Made by a program: the position numbers and the translations under genes. From NCBI GenBank assembly GCA_016703125.1, contig JADJCR010000003.1, positions 62,001 to 126,000 on the forward strand: a stretch of DNA of 64,000 nt. Direction: 5' to 3'. Source of the stretch: Micrococcales bacterium. GTDB lineage: Bacteria > Actinomycetota > Actinomycetes > S36-B12 > UBA10799. Below are positions 54,601-63,851 of this stretch, piece by piece. Under the pieces are notes generated by a model. That model did no database searches. It was not told where the DNA came from and worked only from the letters and a program-made list of their open reading frames with translations. How positions within the stretch are numbered: position 1 is the first letter of the stretch; every line of letters starts with the position of its first letter.

Positions 54601-55869
54601 ATGGCCGCACCTGAGATCCGGCTGCGCTCGACCTCCCCGGAACTGATCGCGCTGCCCTGGCACATGCCCCTGGCGCACTGGTCGATGCCAGAGGTGCCGT
54701 TGCGCGACGTCGCGGTGGGCCCGAGCCGCCACCTGGTGAAGTTCGTGGCGGCCGACGGCCGGCTGTGGGCGCTCAAGAGCTTGGACCCGCGCCTGGCGGT
54801 GCGCGAGTACGAGGCCCTGAGGCGGATGGAGGACATGGCCCTGCCGGCCGTGCGACCGGCCGGCCTTGTGCGGCAGGACGGCGAGGACGCGATCCTGGTG
54901 ACCGAGTTCCTCACCGCCTCCTGGCAGTACCGACGCCTATTCATGCGGCTGCCGCCCGGCCAGTCCGTCCACCGCGCGCGGCTACTCGACGCCATGGCCG
55001 GTCTGTTGGTGGAACTGCATCGGCACGGGGTCTTCTGGGGTGATTGTTCGCTTGCCAACACCCTGTTCACCCGCGACGGACAGGTGCTGCAGGCCTGGCT
55101 GGTGGACGCCGAGACCAGCGAGGTGCACGATCACCTCAGTGACGGGCAGCGGTCCCTGGACCTCGAGATCCTGACGGAGAATGTGGCCCTGGGCATGATC
55201 GATCTCGCGGTCCGGCTCGAACGACCGGCCGAGATGCACGGCAAGCTCATCGCGGAGGCCCGCGGCATCGCTGACCGCTATGCCGAGTTGTGGGACCTGC
55301 TGCACGCAGCGCCCACGTTCGAGTTCACCGACCGGTACCGGGTCGAGTCGACCGTGCGCAGACTGAACGAGCTGGGATTCGCCGTTGACGAGGTGTCCCT
55401 GCGTCCGGTGAGTCAGGAGGACCTGCAACTCAGCGTCCGGGTCGGCGACCGGCGCTTCCACGCCCAGCACCTGAAGGACCTCACCGGTCTCGATGTCGGC
55501 GAGGGCCAGGCCATGGTCCTGCTGGGGGACCTGCGCGCCTACCGCCGCCTCATGCAGCAGGAGGCAGACGAGGAGGTGACGGAACACGAAGCAGCCGCCC
55601 GCTGGATGACGAACGTCCTGCGACCCGGGATGCAGCAGGCGCACGCCGCGGTTGGTGCAGCGGGAAGCCCCATCCAGGCCTACTGCGACCTGCTGGAAGT
55701 CCGCTGGCTGCTCAGCGAGAGTGCAAGACACGACGTGGGCAGCGAGGCCGCGCTGGCGGCCTTGCGGATCCAGGGACCACCTCGGGACGCGGCTGCCGCC
55801 ATGGGGGTCGCCGAGAAGCAGACCAGTCAGTTCCCGGCCCTCGACGATGAAAGGGGCGAGCTCACATGA
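54601..55869 (+). CDS. DUF4032 kinase-like protein
   Basis: A 422-residue cytoplasmic protein of the DUF4032 group. The N-terminal 200 residues have features of a small-molecule or lipopolysaccharide-kinase-like fold: LVKFVAADGRLWALKSL (nucleotide-binding Lys), then LLVELHRHGVFWGDCSLANT and WLVDAETSEVHDH, which correspond to the catalytic D-x4-N and D-x-E positions. The C-terminal part is an uncharacterised helical domain. It is placed between the sugar importer and a GH13 gene, with a four-base overlap to the latter. A role as sugar kinase or as a regulator of this locus is possible; no function is established. Confidence 0.78.
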   Translation: MAAPEIRLRSTSPELIALPWHMPLAHWSMPEVPLRDVAVGPSRHLVKFVAADGRLWALKSLDPRLAVREYEALRRMEDMALPAVRPAGLVRQDGEDAILVTEFLTASWQYRRLFMRLPPGQSVHRARLLDAMAGLLVELHRHGVFWGDCSLANTLFTRDGQVLQAWLVDAETSEVHDHLSDGQRSLDLEILTENVALGMIDLAVRLERPAEMHGKLIAEARGIADRYAELWDLLHAAPTFEFTDRYRVESTVRRLNELGFAVDEVSLRPVSQEDLQLSVRVGDRRFHAQHLKDLTGLDVGEGQAMVLLGDLRAYRRLMQQEADEEVTEHEAAARWMTNVLRPGMQQAHAAVGAAGSPIQAYCDLLEVRWLLSESARHDVGSEAALAALRIQGPPRDAAAAMGVAEKQTSQFPALDDERGELT

Positions 55870-57503
55870 CAGCTACCGACGATGCCCGGTGGTACCGCGA
55901 GGCGGTGGTCTACCAGGTGTATCTGCGCAGTTTCGCCGACGGCGACGGTGACGGGGTCGGCGACATCGCCGGTCTGCGCAGCCGCCTACCGTATCTGGTG
56001 GACCTCGGCGTGGACGCGATCTGGATCAACCCCTGGTACCCCTCGCCGATGGCCGATGCCGGCTATGACGTCATCGACCAGCGCGCGATCGACCCGGCCT
56101 TCGGCACGCTCGCCGCCGCCGAAGCCCTGATCCAGGAGGCTCATGACCACGGCCTACGGGTGATCCTGGACGTCGTCCCCAACCACACCTCTGAACGGCG
56201 GCCCTGGTTCCTGGAAGCCGTCGCGGGCGGGCCCGGGTGCGCCGCTCGCAGCCGGTACCACTTCCGCGACGGCCGCGGTGAGCACGGGGATCTGCCGCCC
56301 AACAACTGGGTCAGTGAGTTCGGCGGGTCGGCGTGGACCCGGGTCACCGAACCCGACGGCACGCCCGGGCAGTGGTATCTGCACCTGTTCTCCCCGCAGC
56401 AGCCCGACCTGAACTGGGACCACCCCGAGGTGCGCGCGGACTTCGAACACACTCTGCGCTTCTGGTTCGACCGCGGGGTCGACGGATTCCGGATCGATGT
56501 GGCCCACTACTTGGTCAAGGGCCACGACCTCCCGGATCTGCAGGAGGGCGGGCATGCCACCGGCGAGCACCCGCACTGGGACCGCGAGGCATTGCACGAC
56601 ATCTACCGGCGATGGCGCCAGATCGCTGACACCTACGACCCGCCGCGCACCTTCGTGGCCGAGGTGTGGGTGGCCAGCGCCCAGCGACTGGTGCGGTACG
56701 TGCGGCCCGATGAGTTGCACACAGCGTTCAACTTCGACTTCCTGGCCTCCCCGTGGTTGCCCGGTGCCCAGCACGACGTGATCGAGGAGACGCTGACCAC
56801 GCATGCCCGGGTGGGCGCCGCAGCCACCTGGGTGCTGTCCAACCACGACGTTGCCCGGCACGTGTCCCGGTTCGCCCGGCCCCAGCTACCGGGCGTCGCC
56901 CGCTTTCTCGACGACTATCTCGACCGGCCCGTGGACCTCGCGCTCGGCACGCGGCGGGCGCGGGCGGCGCTGCTGCAGATGCTGGCGCTGCCGGGAAGTG
57001 CCTACGTCTACCTGGGGGAGGAACTCGGCCTGCCAGAAGTCGAGGATCTGCCGGAGGACGCGTTGCTGGACCCGATGTTCGAGCGCTCCGGGCGGATCAG
57101 CCGGGGCCGGGACGGCTGCCGTGTCCCGTTGCCCTGGTCGGGGGACAGTCCGCCGTACGGCTTCTCGCAGCCAGGGGTGCGTACATGGCTGCCCCAGCCC
57201 ACCGACTGGGCGCGATACTCCGTGACCGCTCAGCAGGGGCACCCGGGATCGATGCTCGAGTTCTACCGGGCCGCGCTGCATCTGCGGCGTGCCCACCCCG
57301 CGCTCGGCGACGGGTCGATGCAGTGGCTCGACACCCCGGAGGGGGTGCTCGGGTTCGCCCGTGAGCCAGGGTTGCACTGTTTGGTGAACTACTCCCGGGT
57401 GCCATACGCGCTGCCGCCGGACGCCGAGATCCTGCTCGCCAGTTCGGACTTTGACATCGCCGACGGTCTGCCGGGGGACACCGCGGTGTGGCTGGGGGTA
57501 TGA
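55866..57503 (+). CDS. GH13 alpha-glucosidase
   Basis: A 545-residue alpha-amylase family enzyme that would cleave terminal alpha-glucosidic bonds of imported di- or oligosaccharides. Conserved regions appear in order: DVVPNHTS, GFRIDVAH with the nucleophile Asp, FVAEVW with the acid/base Glu, and LSNHDVARH. The N-terminus WYREAVVYQVYLRSFADGDG is that of oligo-1,6-glucosidase/alpha-glucosidase subfamilies. There is no signal peptide, so it acts inside the cell. ATG 55866 overlaps the DUF4032 stop. A strong hairpin follows at 57527-57565. Confidence 0.92.
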   Translation: MTATDDARWYREAVVYQVYLRSFADGDGDGVGDIAGLRSRLPYLVDLGVDAIWINPWYPSPMADAGYDVIDQRAIDPAFGTLAAAEALIQEAHDHGLRVILDVVPNHTSERRPWFLEAVAGGPGCAARSRYHFRDGRGEHGDLPPNNWVSEFGGSAWTRVTEPDGTPGQWYLHLFSPQQPDLNWDHPEVRADFEHTLRFWFDRGVDGFRIDVAHYLVKGHDLPDLQEGGHATGEHPHWDREALHDIYRRWRQIADTYDPPRTFVAEVWVASAQRLVRYVRPDELHTAFNFDFLASPWLPGAQHDVIEETLTTHARVGAAATWVLSNHDVARHVSRFARPQLPGVARFLDDYLDRPVDLALGTRRARAALLQMLALPGSAYVYLGEELGLPEVEDLPEDALLDPMFERSGRISRGRDGCRVPLPWSGDSPPYGFSQPGVRTWLPQPTDWARYSVTAQQGHPGSMLEFYRAALHLRRAHPALGDGSMQWLDTPEGVLGFAREPGLHCLVNYSRVPYALPPDAEILLASSDFDIADGLPGDTAVWLGV

Positions 57504-57526
57504 GTCGCAACCACGCCCCGGACACA

Positions 57527-57565
57527 CGACGGCCGGGGAGCCATGTGCTGGGTCCCCGGCCGTCG
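57527..57565. terminator. Bidirectional terminator between the alpha-glucosidase and arginine deiminase pathway genes
   Basis: A perfect 13-bp stem (CGACGGCCGGGGA with TCCCCGGCCGTCG) encloses 13 bases. It lies between the 3' ends of the two converging operons, 24 bases after one stop and 12 after the other. Confidence 0.8.
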
Positions 57566-57576
57566 AGTGGGAGCGG

Positions 57577-58581
57577 TCAGTCGCCGATGGTGGCCACCAT
57601 GATCGCCTTGATCGTGTGCAGCCGGTTCTCGGCCTGGTCGAAGGCGATGTTCGAGGTCGACTCGAAGACGTCGTTGGTGACCTCGAGGCCGTTCTCCATC
57701 CCCGTGGACGCGGCGACATCCTTGCCGACCTTCGTGTTGGTGTCGTGGAACGCCGGCAGGCAGTGCATGAACTTCGCGTCGCGCTGACCGGTCTTCTCGA
57801 GCGCCGCGCGGTTCACCTGGTAGGGCGTCAGCAACTTCACGCGCTCGTCCCACACCTCCTTGGGCTCGCCCATGGACACCCACACGTCGGTGTGCAGGAA
57901 CATCGCACCCGGGATCGCCTCGTCCGGGTCCTCGGTCAGCGTCACCTTCGCGCCCGACTGCTCGGCGCGTTCGAGGGCGGCGTCATGCACTTCCTGGGAG
58001 GGCCAGAGGTCCCGCGGCGAGCAGATGCGTACGTCGGAACCCATGATGGCGCCCATGATCAGCAGGGAGTTGCCCATGTTGGAACGGGCGTCGCCCATGT
58101 AGGCGTAGGTGATCTCATGGGTCGGGCGGTGGCTGTGCTCGATCATCGTCAGGAAGTCGGCGAGCATCTGTGTGGGGTGCCACTCGTCGGTCAGGCCGTT
58201 CCACACCGGCACGTCGGAGAACTCCGCGAGTTCTTCGACGTTGGTGTGGGCGCTGCCGCGGTACTCGATCCCGTCGTAGAACCGGGACAGCACACGGGCG
58301 GTGTCGGCGATGGACTCCTTGTGGCCCAGTTGCGAGCCACTGGGGTCCAAGTAGGTCACCCCGGCGCCCTGGTCATAGGCGCCGACCTCGAATGCGCAAC
58401 GTGTGCGGGTCGAGGTCTTCTCGAAGATGAGGGCGACGTTCTTGCCCTGCATGCGCCGGCGCTCGTTGCCGGTGTACTTGGCGCGCTTCAGGTCGCGGGA
58501 CAGGTCGAGCAGGAACTGCAGTTCCTGGGTGGTGAAGTCGAGTTCCTTGAGGAAATCGCGGTTGCGAAGATTGACAGGCAC
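57577..58581 (-). CDS. arcB: Ornithine carbamoyltransferase (arginine deiminase pathway)
   Basis: A 334-residue carbamoyltransferase: STRTRCAFEV for carbamoyl phosphate, HPTQMLADFLTM, MGDARSNMGNSLL, and the HCLPAFHD motif with the ornithine-binding cysteine. The order behind arcA on one strand and its length favour the catabolic enzyme that splits citrulline to ornithine and carbamoyl phosphate. The GTG at 58581 has AAGGAG at the right distance, and the open frame further upstream is not conserved. It is distinct from the agmatine-operon paralogue at 21.3 kb (for instance it has MGDARSN where that has VGDATNV). Confidence 0.93.
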   Translation of the reverse strand: MPVNLRNRDFLKELDFTTQELQFLLDLSRDLKRAKYTGNERRRMQGKNVALIFEKTSTRTRCAFEVGAYDQGAGVTYLDPSGSQLGHKESIADTARVLSRFYDGIEYRGSAHTNVEELAEFSDVPVWNGLTDEWHPTQMLADFLTMIEHSHRPTHEITYAYMGDARSNMGNSLLIMGAIMGSDVRICSPRDLWPSQEVHDAALERAEQSGAKVTLTEDPDEAIPGAMFLHTDVWVSMGEPKEVWDERVKLLTPYQVNRAALEKTGQRDAKFMHCLPAFHDTNTKVGKDVAASTGMENGLEVTNDVFESTSNIAFDQAENRLHTIKAIMVATIGD

Positions 58582-58653
58582 TGGTTCTCCTTCTGGTTGA
58601 AATGGTCGGTACATGCGTGTGGGGTGACCCTGGGGCCACCCCACACGTGAGGA

Positions 58654-59886
58654 CTACTGCGCCGGACCGCGTACGATCGGGCAGCTCATGCAGCGTGGGC
58701 CACCCCGGCCGCGGCCGAGTTCCGATCCCACGATCGTCACGATCTCGATGCCCTCCTTGCGCAGGAAGGTGTTCGTCGTCGTGTTGCGCTCGTACCCGAA
58801 GATGACCCCGGGTGCCACGGCCAGGAAGTTGTTCCCGTCGTCCCACTGCTCGCGCTGGGCGCCGAGTTCGTCGATGGGGGTCTTGAGGACCCGCATCTCG
58901 TCGACCCCGACCGCGTCGGCCACCACCGGCCACAACTCCTCGTTCTCCTTGACCGTGAACTCGCCACCGTCACCGATGGGCTCCAGGGTGTAGGAGCGCA
59001 GGTGGTCGGGCAGGTAGGGGTAGCAGGAGAACGCGTCCTTGTCGATCATCGTCATCGCGGTGTCGAGGTGCATGAAGGCGCGCGTCTTCGGCAGTTCCAC
59101 CACGATCACCTTGGTGATCTGGCCCCCGCCGAACTGGAAGTACTTGCGGGCCAGGACCTCCACGCCTTGTGGTGTCGTGCGCTCACCCATGCCGACCATG
59201 ACTGCACCGTTGCCGATCACGAGGATGTCGCCACCCTCGATGGTCGCCGGCTCGTGGTGCAAGTCGTCGTTGCCGTAGTAGAAGTTCAGCCCCGCGTCGG
59301 CGAAGCGCGGGTGGAAGTTCCAGATGGTGCGCGAGTGCAGCGTCTCGCGCTTGCGTGCCGGCTTGGCCATCGGGTTGACGCTCAGGCCGTCGTAGACGAA
59401 CGCGGTGTTGTCCCGCTGGAACAAGTGGTTCGGCAACGGGGTGAGGATGAAGTCGTAGTCATCCAGGTAACTCCACAGCAGGCTCTGCGTGTGGGGCAGG
59501 TGCAGGTCCTTCTTCAGGACGCCACCGATGAGGACCTCGGACAGCAGTTCCGCGTCCTGCTGCATCACCAACTCGGTCAGCGGTTCGTCCAGGGCTGGGC
59601 CCACCTGGGTGGCGTTGGTCAGGCGCTCGTCGAGGAACTCCCGGGCGCCGGGTGCGTCCAGGGCCTCCTTCAGCAGTGTCTGGAAGTGCAGGACCTCGAT
59701 ACCCTTGTCCCGCAACTTCTGGGTGAAGGCGTCGTGCTCCTCACGGGCGCGTGCCGCCCACATGACGTCGTCGAAGAGCAGGTCCTCGACGTTCGACGGT
59801 GTCAGGCGGGCCAATTCGAGGCCAGGCCGGTGCACGATGACCGACTCGAGCCGTCCCACCTCCGAGTCGACGTGGTACTCAGACAT
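58654..59886 (-). CDS. arcA: Arginine deiminase
   Basis: Hydrolyses arginine to citrulline and ammonia. The 410-residue pentein-fold enzyme starts with the typical YHVDSEVGRLESVIVHRPG. Further markers are LFQRDNTAFV, FHPRFADAG, the catalytic Glu/His part TIEGGDILVIGNGAVMVG with FMHLDTAMTMID, and the nucleophile cysteine in GGPRCMSCPIVR at the C-terminus. ATG 59886 is preceded by GAAGGG. It leads a two-gene operon with arcB (72-base gap) and diverges from the putative antiporter. Confidence 0.96.
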   Translation of the reverse strand: MSEYHVDSEVGRLESVIVHRPGLELARLTPSNVEDLLFDDVMWAARAREEHDAFTQKLRDKGIEVLHFQTLLKEALDAPGAREFLDERLTNATQVGPALDEPLTELVMQQDAELLSEVLIGGVLKKDLHLPHTQSLLWSYLDDYDFILTPLPNHLFQRDNTAFVYDGLSVNPMAKPARKRETLHSRTIWNFHPRFADAGLNFYYGNDDLHHEPATIEGGDILVIGNGAVMVGMGERTTPQGVEVLARKYFQFGGGQITKVIVVELPKTRAFMHLDTAMTMIDKDAFSCYPYLPDHLRSYTLEPIGDGGEFTVKENEELWPVVADAVGVDEMRVLKTPIDELGAQREQWDDGNNFLAVAPGVIFGYERNTTTNTFLRKEGIEIVTIVGSELGRGRGGPRCMSCPIVRGPAQ

Positions 59887-59939
59887 ACACGATTCCCTTC
59901 GTGGCGTCCCGCCATGTGCGGGATGCTTCGATCTTGCTT

Positions 59940-60008
59940 CACAAAACCTGTCGATGCCAGGCGAGCACGTTCTGCGGCCCTCGGCGGTGGCAGGTGGCCG
60001 GTTTTGTG
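59940..60008. promoter_or_regulatory. Inverted repeat pair in the arcA-antiporter divergent region
   Basis: CACAAAACC (59940-59948) and its perfect complement GGTTTTGTG (60000-60008) face each other 60 bp apart within the 217-bp divergent intergenic region. Two half-sites or two single operators for one regulator serving both directions is the simplest explanation. I could not place convincing -35/-10 boxes. Confidence 0.4.
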
Positions 60009-60103
60009 CAACACGCCTCTGTGGACGAGACACCGCGGTTGCGCACCTGCTAGACCGGGATCGCGCACTGTTGCCCACAGGTGCGAAGGATCTGGGAGGA
60101 ACG

Positions 60104-61741
60104 ATGGCAACCGACACCGCGCCACCGGTGGAATCAGAGCCCGAGAAGAAGAAGGGCTTCAAATTCCCCACGGCCTACACGGTCTTGTTCTTCGTTCTGC
60201 TGTTGGTGTTCGCCCTCACATTCGTGATCAAGCCGGGCGCGTACCAGTACGTCTCCTGTGACGGCGGCAATGCCAAGCCGATCCCGGGGTCGTACCAGCA
60301 GACCGACACCAGCATGACCTTTAAAGAGCGGCTATACGACCTGTGGCTGTCCCCGGTCAACGGGTTGTACGGCATCCGTGAGGTCTCGGAGCCCGCCGAG
60401 GAGGTGACCCCCGAGCAGCAGGCCGAGGCGGATGCCATCTGTGACGGCACTCCCGCTGAGGTCGTCACGGCACCCGGCAACACCGGCCCGTACAACGAGG
60501 GGTCGCTGTTCGGCGCCGCCCAGGTGTTCTTCTTCGTCCTGGCCATCGGTGCGTTCATCACCGTGACCATCAAGACCGGGGCCATGGACGCCGGCATCGC
60601 CCGGTTGACGCACAGGTTCCGGACCCGCGCCAACGTACTCATAGTCGTGCTGATGTTGATCTTCTCGATCGGCGGCACGACGTACGGGATGGCAGAGGAG
60701 ACATTGGGCTTCTACGCCCTGATCGTGCCAATATTCGTGGCCCTCGGGTATGACCGCATGTTGGGAGCGGTGGTCATCCTCGTGGGCGCAGGCACCGGCA
60801 CCATGGCATCCACGGTCAACCCGTTCGCCACCGGTGTGGCATCCGACGCCGCGGGGATCGACCTCGGAAACGGCATCGTCCTGCGGTTCCTCATGTGGAT
60901 CGTGCTGACCGCCACATCCATCGCCTTCGTCCTGTGGTATGCCCGGCGGATCAAGGGCCACCCGGAGAAGATGATGGTCCCCTGGACCGAGGAGGACCGC
61001 TCGCTGGAGATGGAGAGCGAGGGCGAGCCCCCGGTCATGACCGGTGCCCAGAAGGCCGTGATGTGGGTCTTCGCGCTGTCCTTCGTGCTCATGATCTTCT
61101 CGGTCGTGCCGTGGGCGGACCTGCCCGGACTCGGTGACATCTCGTGGATGGAGCGGATCACGCTCTACTGGTACTTCCCCGAGTTGGCCGCCCTGTTCCT
61201 CGTGGCCGCGATCATCATCGGCCTCATCGGGAAGCTCGGCGAGGAGGGGATGGTCAACGCCATCATCTCCGGCATGGGCGACTTCATCGGCGCGGCGTTC
61301 ATCATCGCCTTCGCCCGTGGTGTGACGGTCGTGATGAACAACTCCGGAATCACCGACACCGTGCTCCACTCCTTGGAGAGCCTGGTCACGGGCCTGTCGG
61401 GTGCGGTGTTCGCGGTGATGATGTTCATCGTGAACATCCCACTGGCCTTCTTGGTCCCGTCGTCGTCCGGTCACGCGACGCTCGCGATGCCCATCATGGC
61501 GCCGCTGGGCGACTTCGCGACCGTCAGCCGGGCGATCGTGGTCACCGCCTACCAGTCGGCCTCGGGATGGGTGAACCTGTTCACACCCACCTCCGCGATC
61601 GTCATGGGTGGTCTGGCCATCGCCAAGGTGCGCTATGACCGCTACCTGAAGTTCGTGTGGCCGCTGCTGCTCGCCCTGTTCGTGCTGACCTGCCTGCTGC
61701 TGGCACTCGGAACGGTGGTGCCGGCGCTGGGTGGCACCTGA
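60104..61741 (+). CDS. YfcC-family transporter, probable arginine-ornithine antiporter
   Basis: A 545-residue membrane protein of the YfcC/ArcD-like C4-dicarboxylate group, with about twelve helices. A first helix (TAYTVLFFVLLLVFALTFVI) is followed by a 100-residue outside loop with two cysteines, then the conserved core (SIGGTTYGMAEETLGFYALI, later NNSGITDT and LVPSSSGHATLAMPIMAPLG). Divergence from arcA indicates arginine uptake against ornithine or citrulline; the family also includes other amino acid and acid carriers. ATG 60104 has GGGAGGA upstream. A perfect terminator follows. Confidence 0.85.
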   Translation: MATDTAPPVESEPEKKKGFKFPTAYTVLFFVLLLVFALTFVIKPGAYQYVSCDGGNAKPIPGSYQQTDTSMTFKERLYDLWLSPVNGLYGIREVSEPAEEVTPEQQAEADAICDGTPAEVVTAPGNTGPYNEGSLFGAAQVFFFVLAIGAFITVTIKTGAMDAGIARLTHRFRTRANVLIVVLMLIFSIGGTTYGMAEETLGFYALIVPIFVALGYDRMLGAVVILVGAGTGTMASTVNPFATGVASDAAGIDLGNGIVLRFLMWIVLTATSIAFVLWYARRIKGHPEKMMVPWTEEDRSLEMESEGEPPVMTGAQKAVMWVFALSFVLMIFSVVPWADLPGLGDISWMERITLYWYFPELAALFLVAAIIIGLIGKLGEEGMVNAIISGMGDFIGAAFIIAFARGVTVVMNNSGITDTVLHSLESLVTGLSGAVFAVMMFIVNIPLAFLVPSSSGHATLAMPIMAPLGDFATVSRAIVVTAYQSASGWVNLFTPTSAIVMGGLAIAKVRYDRYLKFVWPLLLALFVLTCLLLALGTVVPALGGT

Positions 61742-61750
61742 GCCGGATGA

Positions 61751-61790
61751 ACGGAGGACGGCCCCCGGGAAACCGGGGGCCGTCCTCCGT
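61751..61790 (+). terminator. Terminator after the antiporter gene
   Basis: A perfect 18-bp stem with a GAAA tetraloop (61751-61768 with 61773-61790), followed by TTGTG. It starts nine bases after the stop codon. Confidence 0.9.
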
Positions 61791-61834
61791 TTGTGTCGAG
61801 CGCGGCAACGTCGTGAGCCGCTACTCTCGCCACC

Positions 61835-62041
61835 GTGAGCGGAGCTGCAAAGTCCAACGTGCTGATGTTCCTGACCGCGATGTGCGCGATGGGTGCGGTG
61901 TGGGTGGGTATCGTCGCGGTCACCGGCCCCGATCCGCTCTATGCGCTGATGGCCGCCCTTCTGCTGGTCGCCACCGTCGTCGCCTTCCGCGCCTACCGCA
62001 CGGTTCTGCGGGAGCTCGACGAGCAGGAGCGCCGGACATGA
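61835..62041 (+). CDS. Small two-helix membrane protein
   Basis: A 68-residue protein with hydrophobic stretches at about residues 9-29 and 34-52 and a charged cytoplasmic tail (RAYRTVLRELDEQERRT). I recognise no family. It stands alone between the antiporter terminator and the convergent whiB gene. GTG 61835 is the start. Its composition and codon use look like a real gene. Confidence 0.55.
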   Translation: MSGAAKSNVLMFLTAMCAMGAVWVGIVAVTGPDPLYALMAALLLVATVVAFRAYRTVLRELDEQERRT

Positions 62042-62084
62042 CGAAGCGCCGCCGGCCGAGGTGACCGACGGCGCTTCGCGAGAT

Positions 62085-62459
62085 TCAGGAAACGACGCCC
62101 AAAGCGCCGGGGGAAACAGCCGCCGAGATCTCGGCGGCGGCAGCCACGGCACCTTCGCCACGTTGCCGGGGGAACTGGGCCACGGCGATGCGCACGTACA
62201 CGCGCTCGCGCTCCTCCTCGGTCAGCCCGCCCCACACGCCGTAGGGCTCGCGGGCCCGGATCGCGTAGTCGGCACATTCGATGCGCACTGAGCAGTGGGA
62301 GCACACGGCCTTCGCAGCGCGGTCACGGCGCATGCGGGCCAGCCCGCGCTCGTTCTGGGGGTGGAAGAACAACTCTGGGTCGGCCTCGCGGCAGGATCCG
62401 ATCTCCTGCCAGTCCCAGGTGGCGTCGGCCGGCACTTGTGACAGAGGTTGCTGTGGCAT
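62085..62459 (-). CDS. WhiB family iron-sulfur transcriptional regulator
   Basis: A 124-residue Wbl protein. The four cluster-binding cysteines are in place: one in IGSCREADPELFF, then VCSHCSVRIEC (CxxC then C five residues on). The GVWGG turn and the following acidic TEEERERV helix are the sigma-factor and DNA-contacting part. The C-terminal 30 residues are an Ala-rich extension beyond the core. ATG 62459 is preferred over 62474 because GGAGAAGG sits upstream of it. Which WhiB subclass it belongs to is not clear. Confidence 0.92.
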   Translation of the reverse strand: MPQQPLSQVPADATWDWQEIGSCREADPELFFHPQNERGLARMRRDRAAKAVCSHCSVRIECADYAIRAREPYGVWGGLTEEERERVYVRIAVAQFPRQRGEGAVAAAAEISAAVSPGALGVVS

Positions 62460-62831
62460 GTACACCTTCTCCAATCAGCCGACGGGAAGCCGGCGACCGC
62501 CACTCACACCTACTGCGAGTGGATTCCCTCGCTCTCTAGAACAATCGGAGAGCGCTGACCACGCCTTGAACGCTACTGACAGTGAGCGGTCGCTGCATCG
62601 TACGTTCGGGTGATCTCCGTCTCCATCGTTCGTCGCCATTATGCGCAGAGTAATCACCCTCGCGTCAAGCAAGTGTCGAATTCCTCATGGCATTCGCCAA
62701 CGAACACACAGCGTCACACTGTGAGGATTCAACGGGATCTCCGGCGGCCCAGGATCCGGTGTGAAGCATCCTTACACACGGTGAAATCGACCCCGTTCTC
62801 CGTGTGAAGTGGCTCACGTAGACTCGTCCGT
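62460..62831. other. Intergenic region between whiB and the DUF3039 gene
   Basis: About 370 bases without a credible gene, lower in GC than the surroundings. It contains GTGTGAAG at 62759-62766 and again at 62802-62809, with a near-inverted CTTACACAC at 62771-62779. TAGACT at 62819-62824 is a good -10 that would start transcription at or just before the ATG of the DUF3039 gene (62832), making that mRNA leaderless. Confidence 0.45.
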
Positions 62832-63107
62832 ATGGCTGCTTCCGATCCGCTGGAAAGCCCAGGGCTGTCCGGCGACACCCTGGTCGAGACCGAGACCCGA
62901 ACCGAGGAGGGTGACCACGAGCGGTTCGCCCATTACGTCAAGAAGGACAAGATCGTGGCCAGCGCGGTGCTCGGGGAGTCGGTCATCGCCTTGTGCGGCA
63001 AGGTCTGGGTCCCCAACCGGGACCCCTCCCGCTTCCCCGTGTGCCCCACATGCGAGGCGATCTACAAGGGGATGTCCGGCGGCGGGGACGACAGCGACAA
63101 GACGTAG
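62832..63107 (+). CDS. DUF3039 protein
   Basis: A 91-residue actinobacterial protein of the DUF3039 family. The core is HERFAHYVKKDKIVASAVLG, then VIALCGKVWVPNRDP and FPVCPTCEAIYKGM; the cysteine of LCGK and the CPTC pair may bind a metal. Function is unknown. The N-terminal 28 residues are acidic and probably disordered. ATG 62832 is likely leaderless (TAGACT box just upstream). Confidence 0.85.
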   Translation: MAASDPLESPGLSGDTLVETETRTEEGDHERFAHYVKKDKIVASAVLGESVIALCGKVWVPNRDPSRFPVCPTCEAIYKGMSGGGDDSDKT

Positions 63108-63203
63108 GTCGTGCGGGGCATGGAATCCCGAAAGCCGGATACAGGCTCGCTGACGCCGACACGGCGCGGCAGGTGATGGCCACCGCCGCTCATCGGCGAG
63201 AAA

Positions 63204-63842
63204 GTGGTGGTGATGACTGCTGAGACCTCGCAGACCCTGGACCGGGGACTGACCCTGCTGACGCTGCTGGCCGACCACCCCGAGGGGATGCGGGTCAGCG
63301 AGATCGCGACCGAACTTGGGATCGGCCGCACTGTCGTCTACCGGCTCGTGGTCACTCTGGAGAAGCACGCGCTGCTGCGCCGCGCCGCGGATGGCCGGTG
63401 CCACGTGGGCCTCGGGCTCATCGGGCTGGCACGGCAGGTGCAACCGCTGCTGCGCGAGGCGGCCATCCCGCCCCTGCGCCGGCTGGCCGATGTCACCACC
63501 GCGACTGCCCACCTGACCATCACCGACGGCGCCGATGGTCTGGTGGTGGTGGCAGTGGCCGAACCTCCCCGCGCCGAGGTGTTCGTGGGACTGCGGGTGG
63601 GGTCGCGGTCGGTCCTGGAGGACAGCGCTGCGGGTCAGGCGGTCTTGCTGTCGCGGCGTGGGGACACGCGGCCGGTGGTCTCCCCCTCTCGCACACCGGG
63701 CTCGGTGGCGTCGGCTGCCGCGGCCCTGTCCGTGCCCGGGATCGACGCGGTCGTCGGGGTGTACATGCTGACCGCCCCTGACGAGAAGGTGCTCAGCGAG
63801 TTGATCGCTGCCCGCGACGCGATCGCCTCGCGCCTGCGGTGA
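63204..63842 (+). CDS. IclR family transcriptional regulator
   Basis: A 212-residue regulator. The N-terminal winged helix is LDRGLTLLTLLADHPEGMRV, then SEIATELGIGRTVVYRLV. The C-terminal effector domain is shorter than the usual 170 residues (about 140), with the conserved small-residue region DSAAGQAVLL still present. GTG 63204 or ATG 63213 may be the start. Its target is unknown. Confidence 0.85.
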   Translation: MVVMTAETSQTLDRGLTLLTLLADHPEGMRVSEIATELGIGRTVVYRLVVTLEKHALLRRAADGRCHVGLGLIGLARQVQPLLREAAIPPLRRLADVTTATAHLTITDGADGLVVVAVAEPPRAEVFVGLRVGSRSVLEDSAAGQAVLLSRRGDTRPVVSPSRTPGSVASAAAALSVPGIDAVVGVYMLTAPDEKVLSELIAARDAIASRLR

Positions 63843-63851
63843 CTCACGGGC

